Part shown: positions 10,415 through 25,200 of the stretch, piece by piece | Layout of the letters: the number at the start of each line of letters is the position of its first letter | Numbering within the stretch: position 1 is the first letter of the stretch | Assembly: GCA_023376005.1 (NCBI GenBank) | Contig: CM042181.1 | Location: 26,031,042-26,095,041, forward strand | DNA from: Doryteuthis pealeii | Lineage: Eukaryota > Mollusca > Cephalopoda > Myopsida > Loliginidae | Length of the DNA: 64,000 nt | Direction of reading: 5' to 3' | Notes under the pieces: model-generated | The model's database searches: none | Told to the model about the DNA's origin: nothing | The model's input: only the letters and a program-made list of their open reading frames with translations | Made by a program: the position numbers and the translations under genes

Positions 10415-12845
10415 TATAAAGTGTTTTAACTGAATAACAAACTTACATAGTCCAGTTCCTTGACAATGCTGGCTAAAGCTTCTAAATAACTTGGTAAACT
10501 GTACATTTGATCCTTACGTTCATCAGCGTCTCTATTAGGATAAAGAAAATGTATAAAAATATACATGTTAATAGAGTTCAGGCTTTAATACAATCAAAAA
10601 AGTTACATTTCCAAACAAACACATCTCTGAATTTAAATCTACAGTGAGATCTTATTATACTTCGTAGATAGGTTTCAAAACTCTGGGTAAATAGAAAAAT
10701 TCAAGGATAATATCAACTATATCATCTATAAATAATTAACAATTCTTTGATAAAAAGTTAATTTTCTTCTAAACCAAAGATACCAGAATTTTATTATTTC
10801 TAATAGAATATCATACAATGAAAACAGATATTATTAGGTATTAGTTATAACCAAACTTTGATTATTGGAAGATGATGATTTTATTAATTTTGTAAGAGGG
10901 TAATTCCATGTTAAATCATCCAGAAAAAAGTAAAATTGTCACCCACTGTCTTCAATCTTTCTTAAATTTTTACCAGGTGTGGGTAATGTTAAAGTAAAAC
11001 AATCCCAAAAATTTGAGCTTCTAATTCCAAATATTGGCTGAGTTATGTCAATTTGTAGATCTCAAAATTTGGGGATGTGTGCGAAAAAGGGCGACTTTTT
11101 GTAATCAAAAATTGACATAATAACTCAACTAATATTTGTAATTGGAAGCTCAAATTTTGGGGCTTGTCTTACTTTAATATAGTCCACACCAAGTAAATAT
11201 TCAAGAAAAATTAAAGGGTGTGCGTGACATTTGTAGCCCTCAAAATTGGGGGGGGGGCGACTTTTTGTAATCAAAAATCGATATAACTCAGACAATATTT
11301 GGAATTGGAAGCTCAAATTTTGGGGATTGTCTTACTTTAACATAGTCCACACCAAGTAAAAATTTCAGAAAACTTGAAGGGGGAGGGTGACATAACCTGG
11401 ATGATTTGACATGGAATTACACAAGAATAATTCAGTGCTTAACTAAAGGGTTGAATTTAACAGTCACTTGCTACTTCAATTATAAAAATCACTACCATCT
11501 ATTTAGACTGTAATATTTTTATTTATTAAAAATCTTCAAAAACAAAGTAACAATGATGTCATCTTACCCTTCAAATTGTTGTCTGCAGCGACACAACATT
11601 TCTCTGAACATTTCTCTGACATCTTCAATTGAAAGAAATTTCTTGCATGGCTGAAAGAAAAAAATTATTACAATTTATACATCTTGTAAAAATTTTGAGG
11701 TTTGTAAATTTGTATGGGTTGATTGGATGGATTTTATGGTTTGTCAACCCTTGTGGGGTTATTTTATGCCTAAGGCATTTTGTTTTACTCATTCTTTAAA
11801 CTTTTTTAAGAAAATTTTTTTAAAAACATTTTAAATCATTTTTTTCTACCAACCCATAGATGGAACCCTAACAGGTACTACCATTCTGGTCAGAGTGGAC
11901 CTGGGAGTGAGGGCCAAGAGAGTGTACTCCACAAAGCTCCAGAATTGGAACTTCACCACTAGATGCAGTTTAACATCATACACAGGACCCTCAACCACAG
12001 CCTTCTAGCACATATATGATAAAAAAAGGGTTGGAGGTTTGTCATAAGAGCAATAGGGTCAAGATAATCATATAGATGCTTGGAATTGATGTGACCAGCC
12101 GACTGATCAGAGGGGCCTCTCCAACATCCCATCTAGCCTAAGGGCCAAGATGGAGTGATGCATATCATGGACTTCTCAGCCACCAGGATTCCATCCTTAA
12201 GCACCAAAAAAGAATCTTAACTGGATCACAGTTAAGTGACATTGAATAAAATTTGATTAAAGCAATTATCTAGTTTGTCTTTTATTACAAATAAAAAACA
12301 ATTTTCAAACTGTATAAGATATTTGTCTCATACCCCACTTGTATGGACTGGGCACAAGGCCTCGTTTTAACGTGGGTTCACCCACAAGCCGAAGCTCATG
12401 GGTGGAAAAGAACAAAAATTGCATCGATCCCTTCAGGCATTCCCCCTCAAGGGGGGGGGCGCCTCAGGCGCTGGGCAATAAACCCAGCCCTGTCCATAAA
12501 GGGCAGGTAATGCCTGGAGAGATGGCCCTCTGGGATCGACGCTAATAATTGTACTTTAACCCGGTCCAGTGGCCGAAGCACACTGGACAACCAAGGGGAA
12601 TAGGTAAGTCTCAAAGTATAGTAACTGGAACAGATACTACACCTTGATCCCAACCACATCAGGGAAGTATTAGTCTGCTATCAAAATGGTTAGTTTGGTG
12701 GTGTGTTACACACCCAAATGTGAAAAAATGCAGTGTTACTATTATGTCAAATATATCCATACTACTGCTTTAGTATATCTCTTCAGTCACTGATAAACAT
12801 TGATTGCTTTCTAGCTGATTGTTATTAATCAAATATGCAATAAAA

Positions 12846-12889
<44 letters not shown>

Positions 12890-13100
12890 TAAAGAAAAAT
12901 TGAAAAATCTACCTTTTTTTTACCCACAGGTATCTGTGGGTAAAAATAGATCTATAATTGAAAAATGGCCAATTTTCAAGCACTTTTCTTTACTAATAAT
13001 ATTGAACATGAGCTCTCATTTTGGACCTGAACAACTTTAACATTCCGCTGTTGGTCCAGCTTAGAATCATCTAATACCAACTTACCTGGTAACCCATCTA

Positions 13101-13141
<41 letters not shown>

Positions 13142-13442
13142 TGATGCTGATAACTGTTTAATTTAGTGCATCCTGGGACGCACAGATTTGATTTGAATGA
13201 GTCCCCAGGAAATTTGATGGGTCCCAATTAAAGTTTCTTAATAAATTGTAGGGTCTTTATTAATATACAACTAAAGCCATCTAACCCCTACCTTGTAGCC
13301 CATACAGTGTAATTCGTTTCCATGAAAATATTCAAATATATTTACAGTTAGCTGGAAATGGTGGGGGAAGTAAAAAAAACACTGGGACTCATGGATATGA
13401 TTTTTCTGCATCAGTGACGCAAGACACGTACCTATCAGCATT

Positions 13443-13488
<46 letters not shown>

Positions 13489-15722
13489 CCAAAAGTCCAG
13501 AGAAGAAATCTTCCTTACGACATAGGTTTTTTAAAACAACTTGTCGCAGTTTGAGAGCTCAATGTGTTCTCTTATTGTTAGAGTCACAGAGCAAATTTAT
13601 AATTAAAGAAATAACAAAAGACTTAGAGATCTTGCATTATAGACTATTTCGGGTAGCTTAGACAAAATGTTTAATTCTCCCGACTCATCAGATGCGAATG
13701 ATGAATTCTTTATTACTTTTAAGGCATTTGAAAACATCCCTTCCTTTTAAATTGACCTGTCCTGCTCAGCTGTAGAGTAATAAAAGATGGGAATAAAAAA
13801 TAGGAAATATAAATAAAAATATTATTATTATTATTATTATTATTATAATTATTATTATTATTCCTATTTTTTATTCACATCTTTTATTACTCTACAGCTG
13901 AGCAGGACAGGACAATTTAAAAGGAAGGGAGGGGAGAAAAAAAAAATCTGTTTTCAAATGCCTTAAAAGTAATAAAGAATTCATCATTCGCATCTGATGA
14001 GTCGGGAGAATTAGACATTTTGTCTAAGCTACCCGAAATAGTCTATAATGCAAGATCTCTAAGTCTTTTGTTATTTCTTTATTATTATTATATATAATAT
14101 ATATATATATATGTGTGTGTGATTCAAATCACATTTATTTAAAAAATACCCACAGGATACTCCATCATATGTACAATGATAATCAATATGAAAAAAATTA
14201 CATCAGATTCAATATAACAACAATGTGATATAAATCATCACTTGAAGTAGAAATATTTAATTATTGAAATGATAATTACAATAAATTTGTTACATAAACC
14301 TATGTTGTACATTTTATGAAATATATACCAAAAGAAGGAAAGAATGATGCATATATTTCACAGCAGCTGAGCCAAGATGTTGCCACTATGTACTCAATGC
14401 CCTCACTTTATCAGTTTAATACTTGGATGGAGAGAAATAATCAAATTGCCAGCTAGGAATTATGAGCATTTTAAAAATTACAGGGGTTCCAAAACACCCC
14501 AGGGCACTAATGTAAGGTTAAGTAACATACAAAATATATCATCCTAAGAATTTTTTTAAAAAACTTACCGCTGCTAAAAGTCCATAACTTCTCACTGCCA
14601 AACTGACTTCATTCTTGCTAGCTTGGTTGTTTATCATAATATCATGAAATTTCTTGACAAAAAACTAAAAGAAAAATAATGAAAATAAGATAATTACTGT
14701 TGCGGGGTTGTTAAGGGTCACAAATAAAGACAAAAAACTGGTGAAAGTTGACAAGTGTATTGAACAGAGAAAGTAGAATTTACAGAAGGAAGGTGAAGTT
14801 ACATCCGACAATACAGTCTAGAACTGAATCGCGTCGCTTGTTCTTCAACCTACAATTGTCTTTGCTACTTATAGTAGTAGTAGGATCATTCCATTATGTA
14901 GATAGGTTATATCACCTATAACAATTACAAAGGTGAGTCAAAAATAATTACCAACACAGGAATATGTATCATACAAAAATGAAGCAGGTCATCTGTGGAT
15001 CACATCCCTACTTCTCCACATAGTCACCGTTTCTCTCAATAGCAATTTTCCACTTTTGAATGAGAGCATGTATCCGTGCCCTGTAAAATTCTGTTGACTG
15101 TTCTTTGAGCCACTTCTTCATTACAGATTTCACTTCCTTGTCACTGGAATAATGTTTGCCTCCCAAACCCACTTTCATGGAGCCAAAGAGATGATAGTTT
15201 AAAGGCGTTAAATCTGGTGAGTATAGAGGATGCTAACAGAAGTAGCTTATTTAGCTGATTCGAGCACCACAAAGAATTTCATTACAATCAGAATATTGTC
15301 TCTTGATATTAAAAAAAATAAGATATTTTAAAAAAAGATTATTTATTATCTTAAAAAAGGAAATAAAGAGACTATATGAAAAAGAAAATGTTAAGTATTG
15401 TTACATACTACCACTGGACTATTCTTATTCTTATACTTATCTTCTTCTAAGCTGGGTCGTCTAGGCAAGTGGTGTAATGGTTAGAGTCGTAGGAAATGGC
15501 CTTGTCAACCTGAGTTCAAATCCCTGACAAGACTGTTTGCATTTCACATAGTGCTAATACCCTTTGGGAAAGGTATGAATCAACATATTCTCCCTCCAGC
15601 TATGGTAAATAGTAGGGCAGACTGGGCTCTTCAGCCTTGGATAGGTCTAGGAGAAGGAAAACTCTTAATTCAAACCTGTTAAACTCTGATCTTGTGTCAC
15701 ATCGTCCTTATGCGGAGGGTTT

Positions 15723-15756
<34 letters not shown>

Positions 15757-18700
15757 ACATATTTGGACTGGTTCTGTTCTTTCTGGTCTGGGACTACTTG
15801 GGTCTTCTTATCATTGTGTCCATTGCTGATTTTAGTAACGAACACAAGACTCGATTATTTTTTTAGATGTCTTTTATTCAGTCCAAGTAAGAACATACGC
15901 ATGAAGAAATGGCCTATAGACGACAGACGCCATTTTCCACTTGTCCTGTTTGATCACCCAGTTAAAACTGGCTTTCTAACTATCTTTCTGTTCTCACACT
16001 CGGCTCTAACCAATCAGAGCCAAGGTCAGTAAAAGGTTAAGTCCTGTCAATCACTTGGACGTTTGTTTTTTTTTCATGATTCAGAACCACTGTTGTTTTC
16101 AATTTCTACACTACCATACATAATGTATAGACAACCAATCAATTATCTAATAGTCTCCCCAAATTACTTTAAAATAGTGACATTACCTAATTTTAATAAT
16201 TTTATCTTTAAAATAGTGACATTACCTAATTTTAATAATTTTATCTTTAAAATAGTGACATTACCTAATTTTAATTGGAACCTATTAATCCCATAGTACA
16301 CACTATTCATTAAAACTGAAAAGCTACTACAAACCTTAGTGTTGTGGAGTGATAAAACACCCCTAACTGACACAATGGACTAGTCTGAAAAAACTATATA
16401 TACTGTATATATTTTGAACATAAAAAATACTTATAGTTGATTTCTATTATTTTCTCCTGCATTTATTCATTACTTATTCGGACTGCAATATAACAGATTG
16501 GCGACAAGCAAGGAATTTTGTATTGACCTATGTGGAATTAACAAAATTAAAAAGAAGACACAATAAAAGTTCACTAGGTTTTTTAAAAAAAATCTACAAT
16601 GGCAAATTGAACGATGAAGCTATGTAAATACACAGAGGCGAAATATTAATTGACTGAAATTGTGTTTAATCCACTTTACTTCCTCAACTTTTAACCACAT
16701 TTTGTTGGATTTTACCCAATCTATTATTTCTTCAAACTGAGTTTATGTATTTACCAGCCCATCTGCATGAGAAGGATGTGAAACAATAATAGGTTTGAAT
16801 TCAGAGTTTTGCTTCTCAGAGACCAGTTGCCATACCAAGGTTAAAAAGCCTAGTCTACCCTATTTATCCATAGCTGGAGAGATTCATACCTTTCCAAAGA
16901 GTATTAGCATGAATGTGAAATGTAACCAGCCTTGTACAGGATTTGAAGTTGTGTCACCATGTCCATTTCTTATGATTATAATCATTACACTACAGGTACC
17001 TCCATATAGACAGAGTTTATCTCTACATCAAAGTTGATTTTTGTTTTGTTTTGTTTTACGGCATATCAACCTCGGGGGTCATTTAATGCTGACAAAGTTG
17101 TGAAATAAATTCATTCTTAATGCATAATACAATTTTGTTTATAAACTCATGTTTTTCTATTTAACCCATAGATGGGACCCTAACAGGTACTACCACTCTG
17201 GGTCAGAGTGGACCAGGGAGCAATGGTGATGAAGGGGTGCTCCACATTCCCCAAACCTCCAAAAATGGAACCTTACCATCAGATAGAGTTTAACTTCATT
17301 CCCAGGACATGTAGGCCCTCAGTCACCGCCTTCTAGCACCCATATGATAAAAAGGGGTTGGGGCTTGCCATAAGGGCAATAGGGTTGGGAAAATCATACA
17401 GGTGCTAGGGCTTGACGTGACCAGCTGATTGATCGGAGGGGGCCTCTCTGACCGCCCGTCTAGCCTAAGATAGGGCCAAAGTGGAGTATTGCATGTCATG
17501 AACTGCTAATCCACCCAGGCTCTATCCTTAAGCATCACGGGTCGCCATCCACGGCCAACAGGTGGCCCCACTTGGGGAGTCTTACCCCTCTGCAGAGGTG
17601 CAGTCGGTGCATTCTAGCGCCCCAGCTGACAGGGCGGACATCAAAGTTGATCAAATATAAATGAATAATTTAGGTTGGGAAATTGATTTGTCCAATTTCT
17701 TTCTAACTACAACAAACTTTTTCGTCCTGCAACAATCTTCTAGCAGTCTCCGTACATGACTCATCCAATGATTCAAAGCATCTCACTTCCTTCTCAGTGT
17801 TGTGACCTCATAAATAAAGTTGATTCTTTTCCAGCGTATCTTTTTAGACAAATAATTTTGTCGTTATCATCTGTGACTCTTTGCAAATAAAGTTCATCTT
17901 CAAATACTTCAAGCCAGGATTTCCATTTTTCACTTAAATTAGTCCTGTCTGAGTCCGTGTTAAATGGTTTGAGACGTGAGTTTATTCCTGCATCAGCCAT
18001 GTTAATTTAGTTTTCTTTTTTTTTTTTTAACTACCACATGGTAATATTTATTAAACAACACTGATAGATATGTAAATATAGACAATAGTGATTATAGAAA
18101 TAATGCAATACACATAAAAGGAAAACATATCACTTATCTTTCTGATTCTGTTTTTTTTTTTTCTCATTTTATGTACGGCAATTTGAGAGAAATTTGTATA
18201 CATGCAGATCTACTATCGCCATGTCTCTTTGCTTAGAGATTACGAGTATTTAAATTTTAGAGTAAGGCAGCCATATTTTTTGTTTCCTCTCATCCTGCAA
18301 GTGAGTCAGGTTTGCTTTGCTCCACAAGGTAACTCTCCCCTCTCCCTACAAATAATATGTCACTTTTGGTCTCTCACCTTAAATATTTACTATCGCCATG
18401 TCTCTTTGCTTAGAGATTACGAGTATTTAAATTTTAGTGCCAAGGCAGCCATATTTTTTGTTTCCTCTCATCCTGCAAGTGAGTCAGGTTTGCTTTGCTC
18501 CACAAGGTAACTCTCCCCTCTCCCTACAAATAATGTCACTTTTGGTCTCTCACCTTAAATATTTACTATCGCCATGTCTCTTTGCTTAGAGATTACGAGT
18601 ATTTAAATTTAGTGCCAAGGCAGCCATATTTTTTGTTTCCTCTCATCCTGCAAGTGAGTCAGGTTTGCTTTGCTCCACAAGGTAACTCTCCCCTCTCTCT

Positions 18701-21700
18701 ACAAATAATATGTCACTTTTGGTCTCTCACCTTAAATATTTACTATCGCCATGTCTCTTTGCTTAGAGATTACGAGTATTTAAATTTTAGTGCCAAGGCA
18801 GCCATATTTTTGTTTCCTCTCATCCTGCAAGTGAGTCAGGTTTGCTTTGCTCCACAAGGTAAATCTCCCCTCTCCCTACAAATAATGTCACTTTTGGTCT
18901 CTCACCTTAAATATTTACTATCGCCATGTCTCTTTGCTTAGAGATTACGAGTATTTAAATTTTAGTGCCAAGGCAGCCATATTTTTGTTTCCTCTCATCC
19001 TGCAAGTGAGTCAGGTTTGCTTTGCTCCACAAGGTAACTCTCCCCTCTCCCTACAAATAATGTCACTTTGGTCTCTCACCTTAATATTTACTATCGCCAT
19101 GTCTCTTTGCTTAGAGATTACGAGTATTTAAATTTTAGTGCCAAGGCAGCCATATTTTTGTTTCCTCTCATCCTGCAAGTGAGTCAGGTTTGCTTTGCTC
19201 CACAAGGTAACTCTCCCCTCTCTCTACAAATAATATGTCACTTTTGTCTCTCACCTTAAATATTACTATCGCCATGTCTCTTTGCTTAGAGATTACGAGT
19301 ATTTAAATTTTAGTGCCAAGGCAGCCAATTTTTTGTTTCCTCTCATCCTGCAAGTGAGTCAGGTTTGCTTTGCTCCACAAGGTAACTCTCCCCTCTCTCT
19401 ACAAATAATATGTCACTTTTGGTCTCTCACCTTAAATATTTACTATCGCCATGTCTCTTTGCTTAGAGATTACGAGTATTTAAATTTTAGTGCCAAGGCA
19501 GCCATATTTTTGTTTCCTCTCATCCTGCAAGTGAGTCAGGTTTGCTTTGCTCCACAAGGTAACTCTCCCCTCTCTCTACAAATAATATGTCACTTTTGGT
19601 CTCTCACCTTAAATATTTACTATCGCCATGTCTCTTTGCTTAGAGATTACGAGTATTTAAATTTTAGTGCCAAGGCAGCCATATTTTTTGTTTTCTCTCA
19701 TCCTGCAAGTGAGTCAGGTTTGCTTTGCTCCACAAGTAACTCTCCCTCTCCCTACAAATAATGTCACTTTGGTCTCTCACCTTAAATATTTACTATCGCC
19801 ATGTCTCTTTGCTTAGAGATTACGAGTATTTAAATTTTAGTGCCAAGGCAGCCATATTTTTTGTTTCCTCTCATCCTGCAAGTGAGTCAGGTTTGCTTTG
19901 CTCCACAAGGTAACTCTCCCCTCTCCCTACAAATAATGTCACTTTTGGTCTCTCACCTTAAATATTTACTATCGCCATGTCTCTTTGCTTAGAGATTACG
20001 AGTATTTAAATTTTAGTGCCAAGGCAGCCATATTTTTTGTTTCCTCTCATCCTGCAAGTGAGTCAGGTTTGCTTTGCTCCACAAGGTAACTCTCCCCTCT
20101 CTCTACAAATAATATGTCACTTTTGGTCTCTCACCTTAAATATTTACTATCGCCATGTCTCTTTGCTTAGAGATTACGAGTATTTAAATTTTAGTGCCAA
20201 GGCAGCCATATTTTTTGTTTCCTCTCATCCTGCAAGTGAGTCAGGTTTGCTTTGCTCCACAAGGTAACTCTCCCCTCTCCCTACAAATAATATGTCACTT
20301 TTGGTCTCTCACCTTAAATATTTACTATCGCCATGTCTCTTTGCTTAGAGATTACGAGTATTTAAATTTTAGTGCCAAGGCAGCCATATTTTTTGTTTCC
20401 TCTCATCCTGCAAGTGTGTCACATTTGCTTTGCTCCACAAGGTAACTCTCCCCTCTCACAACAAATAATATGTCACTTTTGGTCTCTCACCTTAAATATT
20501 GATGATTGTCTCCGATCTTCAACTTCCCCTAAAGTCAATGTTTTAGCAATCTGAAAAAAAAAAAAAAGGATTCAGAAAATGATTTGACACTCTTCATCCA
20601 ATTATTGCAACATTGCGTTTAAGAAAATAAATAAGAAATTTGTTAGTACAAGGGTCACTCAAGGAATTTTTTTTTTCTTCAAAGTTCTTTTAATAAATGT
20701 TAATTCTGCATTGTTTGGAATTGGTTTATAGCCAAATCTACTTTAATCTTGCAAATATATTTGTTTTGAGGCAACTGAAAATGGCAGCAAATAAGAGTGC
20801 TCCAGGCTTGAACAGAGATCTGTCATCAAAGTTTTGGTGGCTGAAAAGTACTAACTATGTAAAATTTACAGAAGAATATGTGATGCTATTTCTCTGAATT
20901 TTTGAGACGAGGCTTGATAATTTGTAGGTTTTGGATTATTCAGACTATTATCCTCATCTTTATTGTTATCTACACAACTTATATACAGAAATATTACTCT
21001 GAATTTTTGAGATGAGGCTTGATTATTTGGATTATTCAGACTATTGTCTTCATCTTTTTTGTTATCTACACCACTTATATACAGAAAAATTTGGATTATT
21101 CAGGCTATTATGCTCATCTTTATTGTTATCTGTACAATGTTTTGGCTGATGTGCCCTCCAGCCTTCTTCAGGTACTTTTTGGACACATAGCATAGTAGAT
21201 ATAGGTGTTGAGTTAATACAGTTCTAAGTGACTATTATCTTTAGGCTGCTGGTTCAATCCTGGTCCAGGGCGACAGTAACATAGAATAATTAACAATTTA
21301 ACACTTGTAGCCAGTTATGGGTAGCAGAATGAGAACCGTATACCCCCATGGATTAGGTTCAAAGTTCTATGGGGGATCAATCAAAATTGTTCCAAAATGC
21401 CATGGGCAACATATTAGAAAGGTACTTATGCAACAGCGCCTCATATGCAAATGAGCTTCTCTTACACCAATCAGCTGTCCCTATCAGGTCTACATAAGCA
21501 GACAATTCTGGTACTCTCAGTGCGCGATCTGAAGGTTCCTGTTTGTCACTGAATTTACATGTTAGTGTGACCATTTGCATTCAGAAGCTACGCTCTGATC
21601 AGAAGCAACTGGGCTGGGGAGTAACATTTTGATCCTTGTTAGAGTGCACAGATACTACACTTTGATCTTGGCTCATAGGCCAGGAAGCTATCCTCTGATC

Positions 21701-22212
21701 GGAAGCAGAAGAGCTGGGTAGTTGGTGCACAGATACTACACTTTGATCTTCACTCAAAAGCCAAGAAGCTCTGATCTGAAGAAGAACTGGGTAGTATCAC
21801 TTTGATTCTTAGTAGAGTTGCACAGATGTTACACTGTGACATTAAATAAAAGTGCCAATCAATACATATATAATCCCTTCATTTTACCAAGAACTATTCT
21901 AGTTTAAAATAATTGTCAAGTGATCACAATTGCCCTATTTACTTTCATTTCTATTTATAATTGAAATTCTCATATATGTAAGTATAGATATAGGAAAAAA
22001 AAACAATAAAAAAACATATATTCAAAGTATTTATTTCTCTATGAATGAATGAATAGTTCTGCCTACATTTGAGCATTTCGGTTTATATATATATTTGATA
22101 TATTAACCATAATCAGGGAATTATCATTCATTTATTCATGACTAAATACATCCTCTGAATATTTGTTTTTTCATATTTCTATACTTACATACTATTGGAC
22201 TTATTTCATTTT

Positions 22213-22249
<37 letters not shown>

Positions 22250-25200
22250 GTCATGATTGTAGCCATAACCCAACAAAAACGGTACATCATAATGAGATTT
22301 TTATCAGATCAATCCACTTAAAATAAGCAATTTCCTGTCCAATTTGTAACTGTATAATCATTTTATGAGGGGTAGGGGGTCTACATTATGGTATACATCA
22401 CTTTTAATCATTCAAATTCCCAATATAAGGGAGATAACTATGAAATGTTAATTAGAATGTGGCGAGCCAGAAGTTCTTGCTTCAACGGACAGAAGTCGAA
22501 TGACAAAAATGAATAGTTTGCGCATGGAATTGCACACCCTAGTAAAAGAGAAAATTTAAAATAAAAATTGGTACAATTTCAACCAATGGGAGACATTCAC
22601 GCCTAAAAGGAAATTTATCAAATAGACCCCTTTTTGGAGCCTATCCTGGACTATAAAAAAGCCAACTTTTCGGATCCTAACCAGAAAGATCTCACTTGTC
22701 CAAGGGAATTCACATCACCCTTTTCAAGAACATTTCGCACACATGCTGAAGGTATGAACTATCTCTCTCTTTAAATAACCTATGCTATCTGAGATAAACA
22801 TTAGATGCATTCAACTTATGCCTGACTGTTGTGTTGACTTTAAACTTCCACCTTTCTTTCTCACTTAGAGATTTATAACATCTCTGATTATATTTTATGT
22901 TGAACTTTTCAAAAAGCACCTTTTTACAGAACTTTGCCAAGTATCCTGTATTACCTTTTGTAAACTTCATGTTAATACAATGTTGTTTGTTTTAATTGTG
23001 TGTTCTTGTCTTTTATGCCATTTGCTTATATAATTATATTCTTATAGTGTGATGTGTACCTTGATTAATTAACCCACAAGGCTTTGGAAACCCTAACTAT
23101 AAATTAGAAAACCCTAAAACACCATCCTCTATAAGAACACTTCACCTCGTCCTAAACAAAATATTACATAATTATTAGATACCTAATATTTATGGCAATA
23201 GTGTAGAAATCAAAATGGCCGTTATAAGCTACAGCCCACAGCCTTGAAGGATGAGTGACAAGGCTTGACCTTAGTCCTAACCTTCCGGTGGATACCGTGA
23301 GAACCGGTAGAGAGGACCCTCTCTTCCAGTTTAGATAGTAAGTAAGTTTCAGTCAGTTAGAGGTAGGAGCCGAGCTTGTAGGATGTGAGTCTCACCTGCG
23401 CAGATGTCTGGGTTGGGGATTGAAAATAAAGTAACATCAAAGTAAATCGAAGTCTTGTGTTTATTACCTAAAACTAACAATGACACAGGGCTTCTGATAA
23501 GGAGAAATCCCTAACAGAAACCAGATCCGAAGTCCCCAAGAAAGTCCAGACCTTAGAAGAGACCAGACCAAGATAGACGATCAGAATAGCAAAGCCGTCC
23601 AGAAGAAAATACGACCAGAAATAAGAAAGGGTATACAACAAAAAGCTTCAATATTATCATAGATTGCAGTTACATGAACCCAATAGGATTTCATCATTTT
23701 CAATCAGAAATATTAAAAAATCCTCAATAATTACCTGAGTGATAAATCCTTCCATTGCATTATGGCCAAATCTCCAAAGATCTCGGTTTTTGTGTTGGCA
23801 CCATTTCAAAAGTGCATCATACATTTCCTGTGAAAAGATTTTTAAAACCTTGAACCATTGAAGCTAAAAAATATTTCAAAACTCAAATTATGCTTTATAA
23901 TCTACTGATTGAACATTAAAACAACAACAGCACTAAAAATTCAATAACATTTAGATTTTCCATCTTGATTTTGGTTTGGTTTGGTTTGGTTTGGTTTGTT
24001 TTACAGCATATCAACCTCAGTGGGTCATTTAATGCCGATAAAGTTTTGAAATAAATTCAATTCCTAATGTATAATGCATTTTTTTTTATAAATACATTTT
24101 TCTATTTAACCCATAGATGGGACCCTAACAGGTACTACCACTCCGGGTTAGAGTGGACCAGAGAGCAACGGTGATGAAGGGGTGCTCCACATTCCCCAAA
24201 CCTCCAAAACTGGAACCTCACCATTTAACGTCATTCCCAGGACATTTTCCATCTTGAAATTAAAACTAAAAACATCACATCAACTTAACTAAGACTTATT
24301 AAACATGTTCACTGTTTGCAGTTATAGTGAAATTCCTTGAGGTGTTAAAAAAAAAAAAAAAAAAATTAAAGTTGTCGGAGTGGACTAAGGTTGATATCAG
24401 CCAGACAGTGAAGAAGTCTATCCCCTTTTCACTAGTGCTAGACCAAGGAGATTGTTTTTAGCATTTGAGGTGGAGCGCCACACCTACCATCAGCTCCTCA
24501 CTTTACCGCAGAGTTTCCGTTACTACTTATACATTAAGTTGGTATTGAACCAGGAACTTTGTGGTTCCCTGGTGGACGCTCTACTGACTGAGCTAAACCG
24601 ACCTTGAGGTGTACCATGTGCAAAATTTAATGGTCAATTTTTTAAAACTGTGTTACATTCAAATATAGTTAAATTCCTAGGATTATTCCATATGCAAATA
24701 CAGTCAAAATCCTAGCATGATTCTACTGAATTGAGCAACAACTATGTATAACCAAATCTGTACATAAAGCAATTGGTATTTATAGCATTCTGGAATATTC
24801 TATACTTGCATCTGGGGGATCTCATTCCTTGAATCCTGATTGGCTGCTGGTCTCAGTGTGGATATGGTGCTAGCTAAATATCCATCATTCTGTATTATGC
24901 TCCCAGCAATGCAGGCATTGTATTGAGTTACAGCTTGCTCCCTTGTCTGTCAACTGGACACTAGTGAGAATCCCACTACAACGATGGGTATAGTATTACT
25001 TCTTCAATATCAAGAGGATAACTTCTACAAATTTCATACATAAAAAATGGTCAAATTCCTAGCACCATTCCATATGTAAAAATGGTCAAATTCCTAGTAC
25101 CATTGTTTATGTAAATATAGTCAAATTCCTAGCACTATTTCATATGCAAATATGGTTGAATTCCATATACCATTAATGTGTAAATATGGTAAAATTCTTA

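Noticed and set aside
16063..16373. Open frames on both strands with a 13-residue repeat
   Set aside because: A 39-bp tandem repeat keeps any frame open. There is no start context or homology.
18202..20554. Several overlapping open frames of 60-159 codons with a repeated peptide
   Set aside because: They come from the 177-bp minisatellite. The frame changes from unit to unit, and the real coding sequence there is exon 10 on the other strand.
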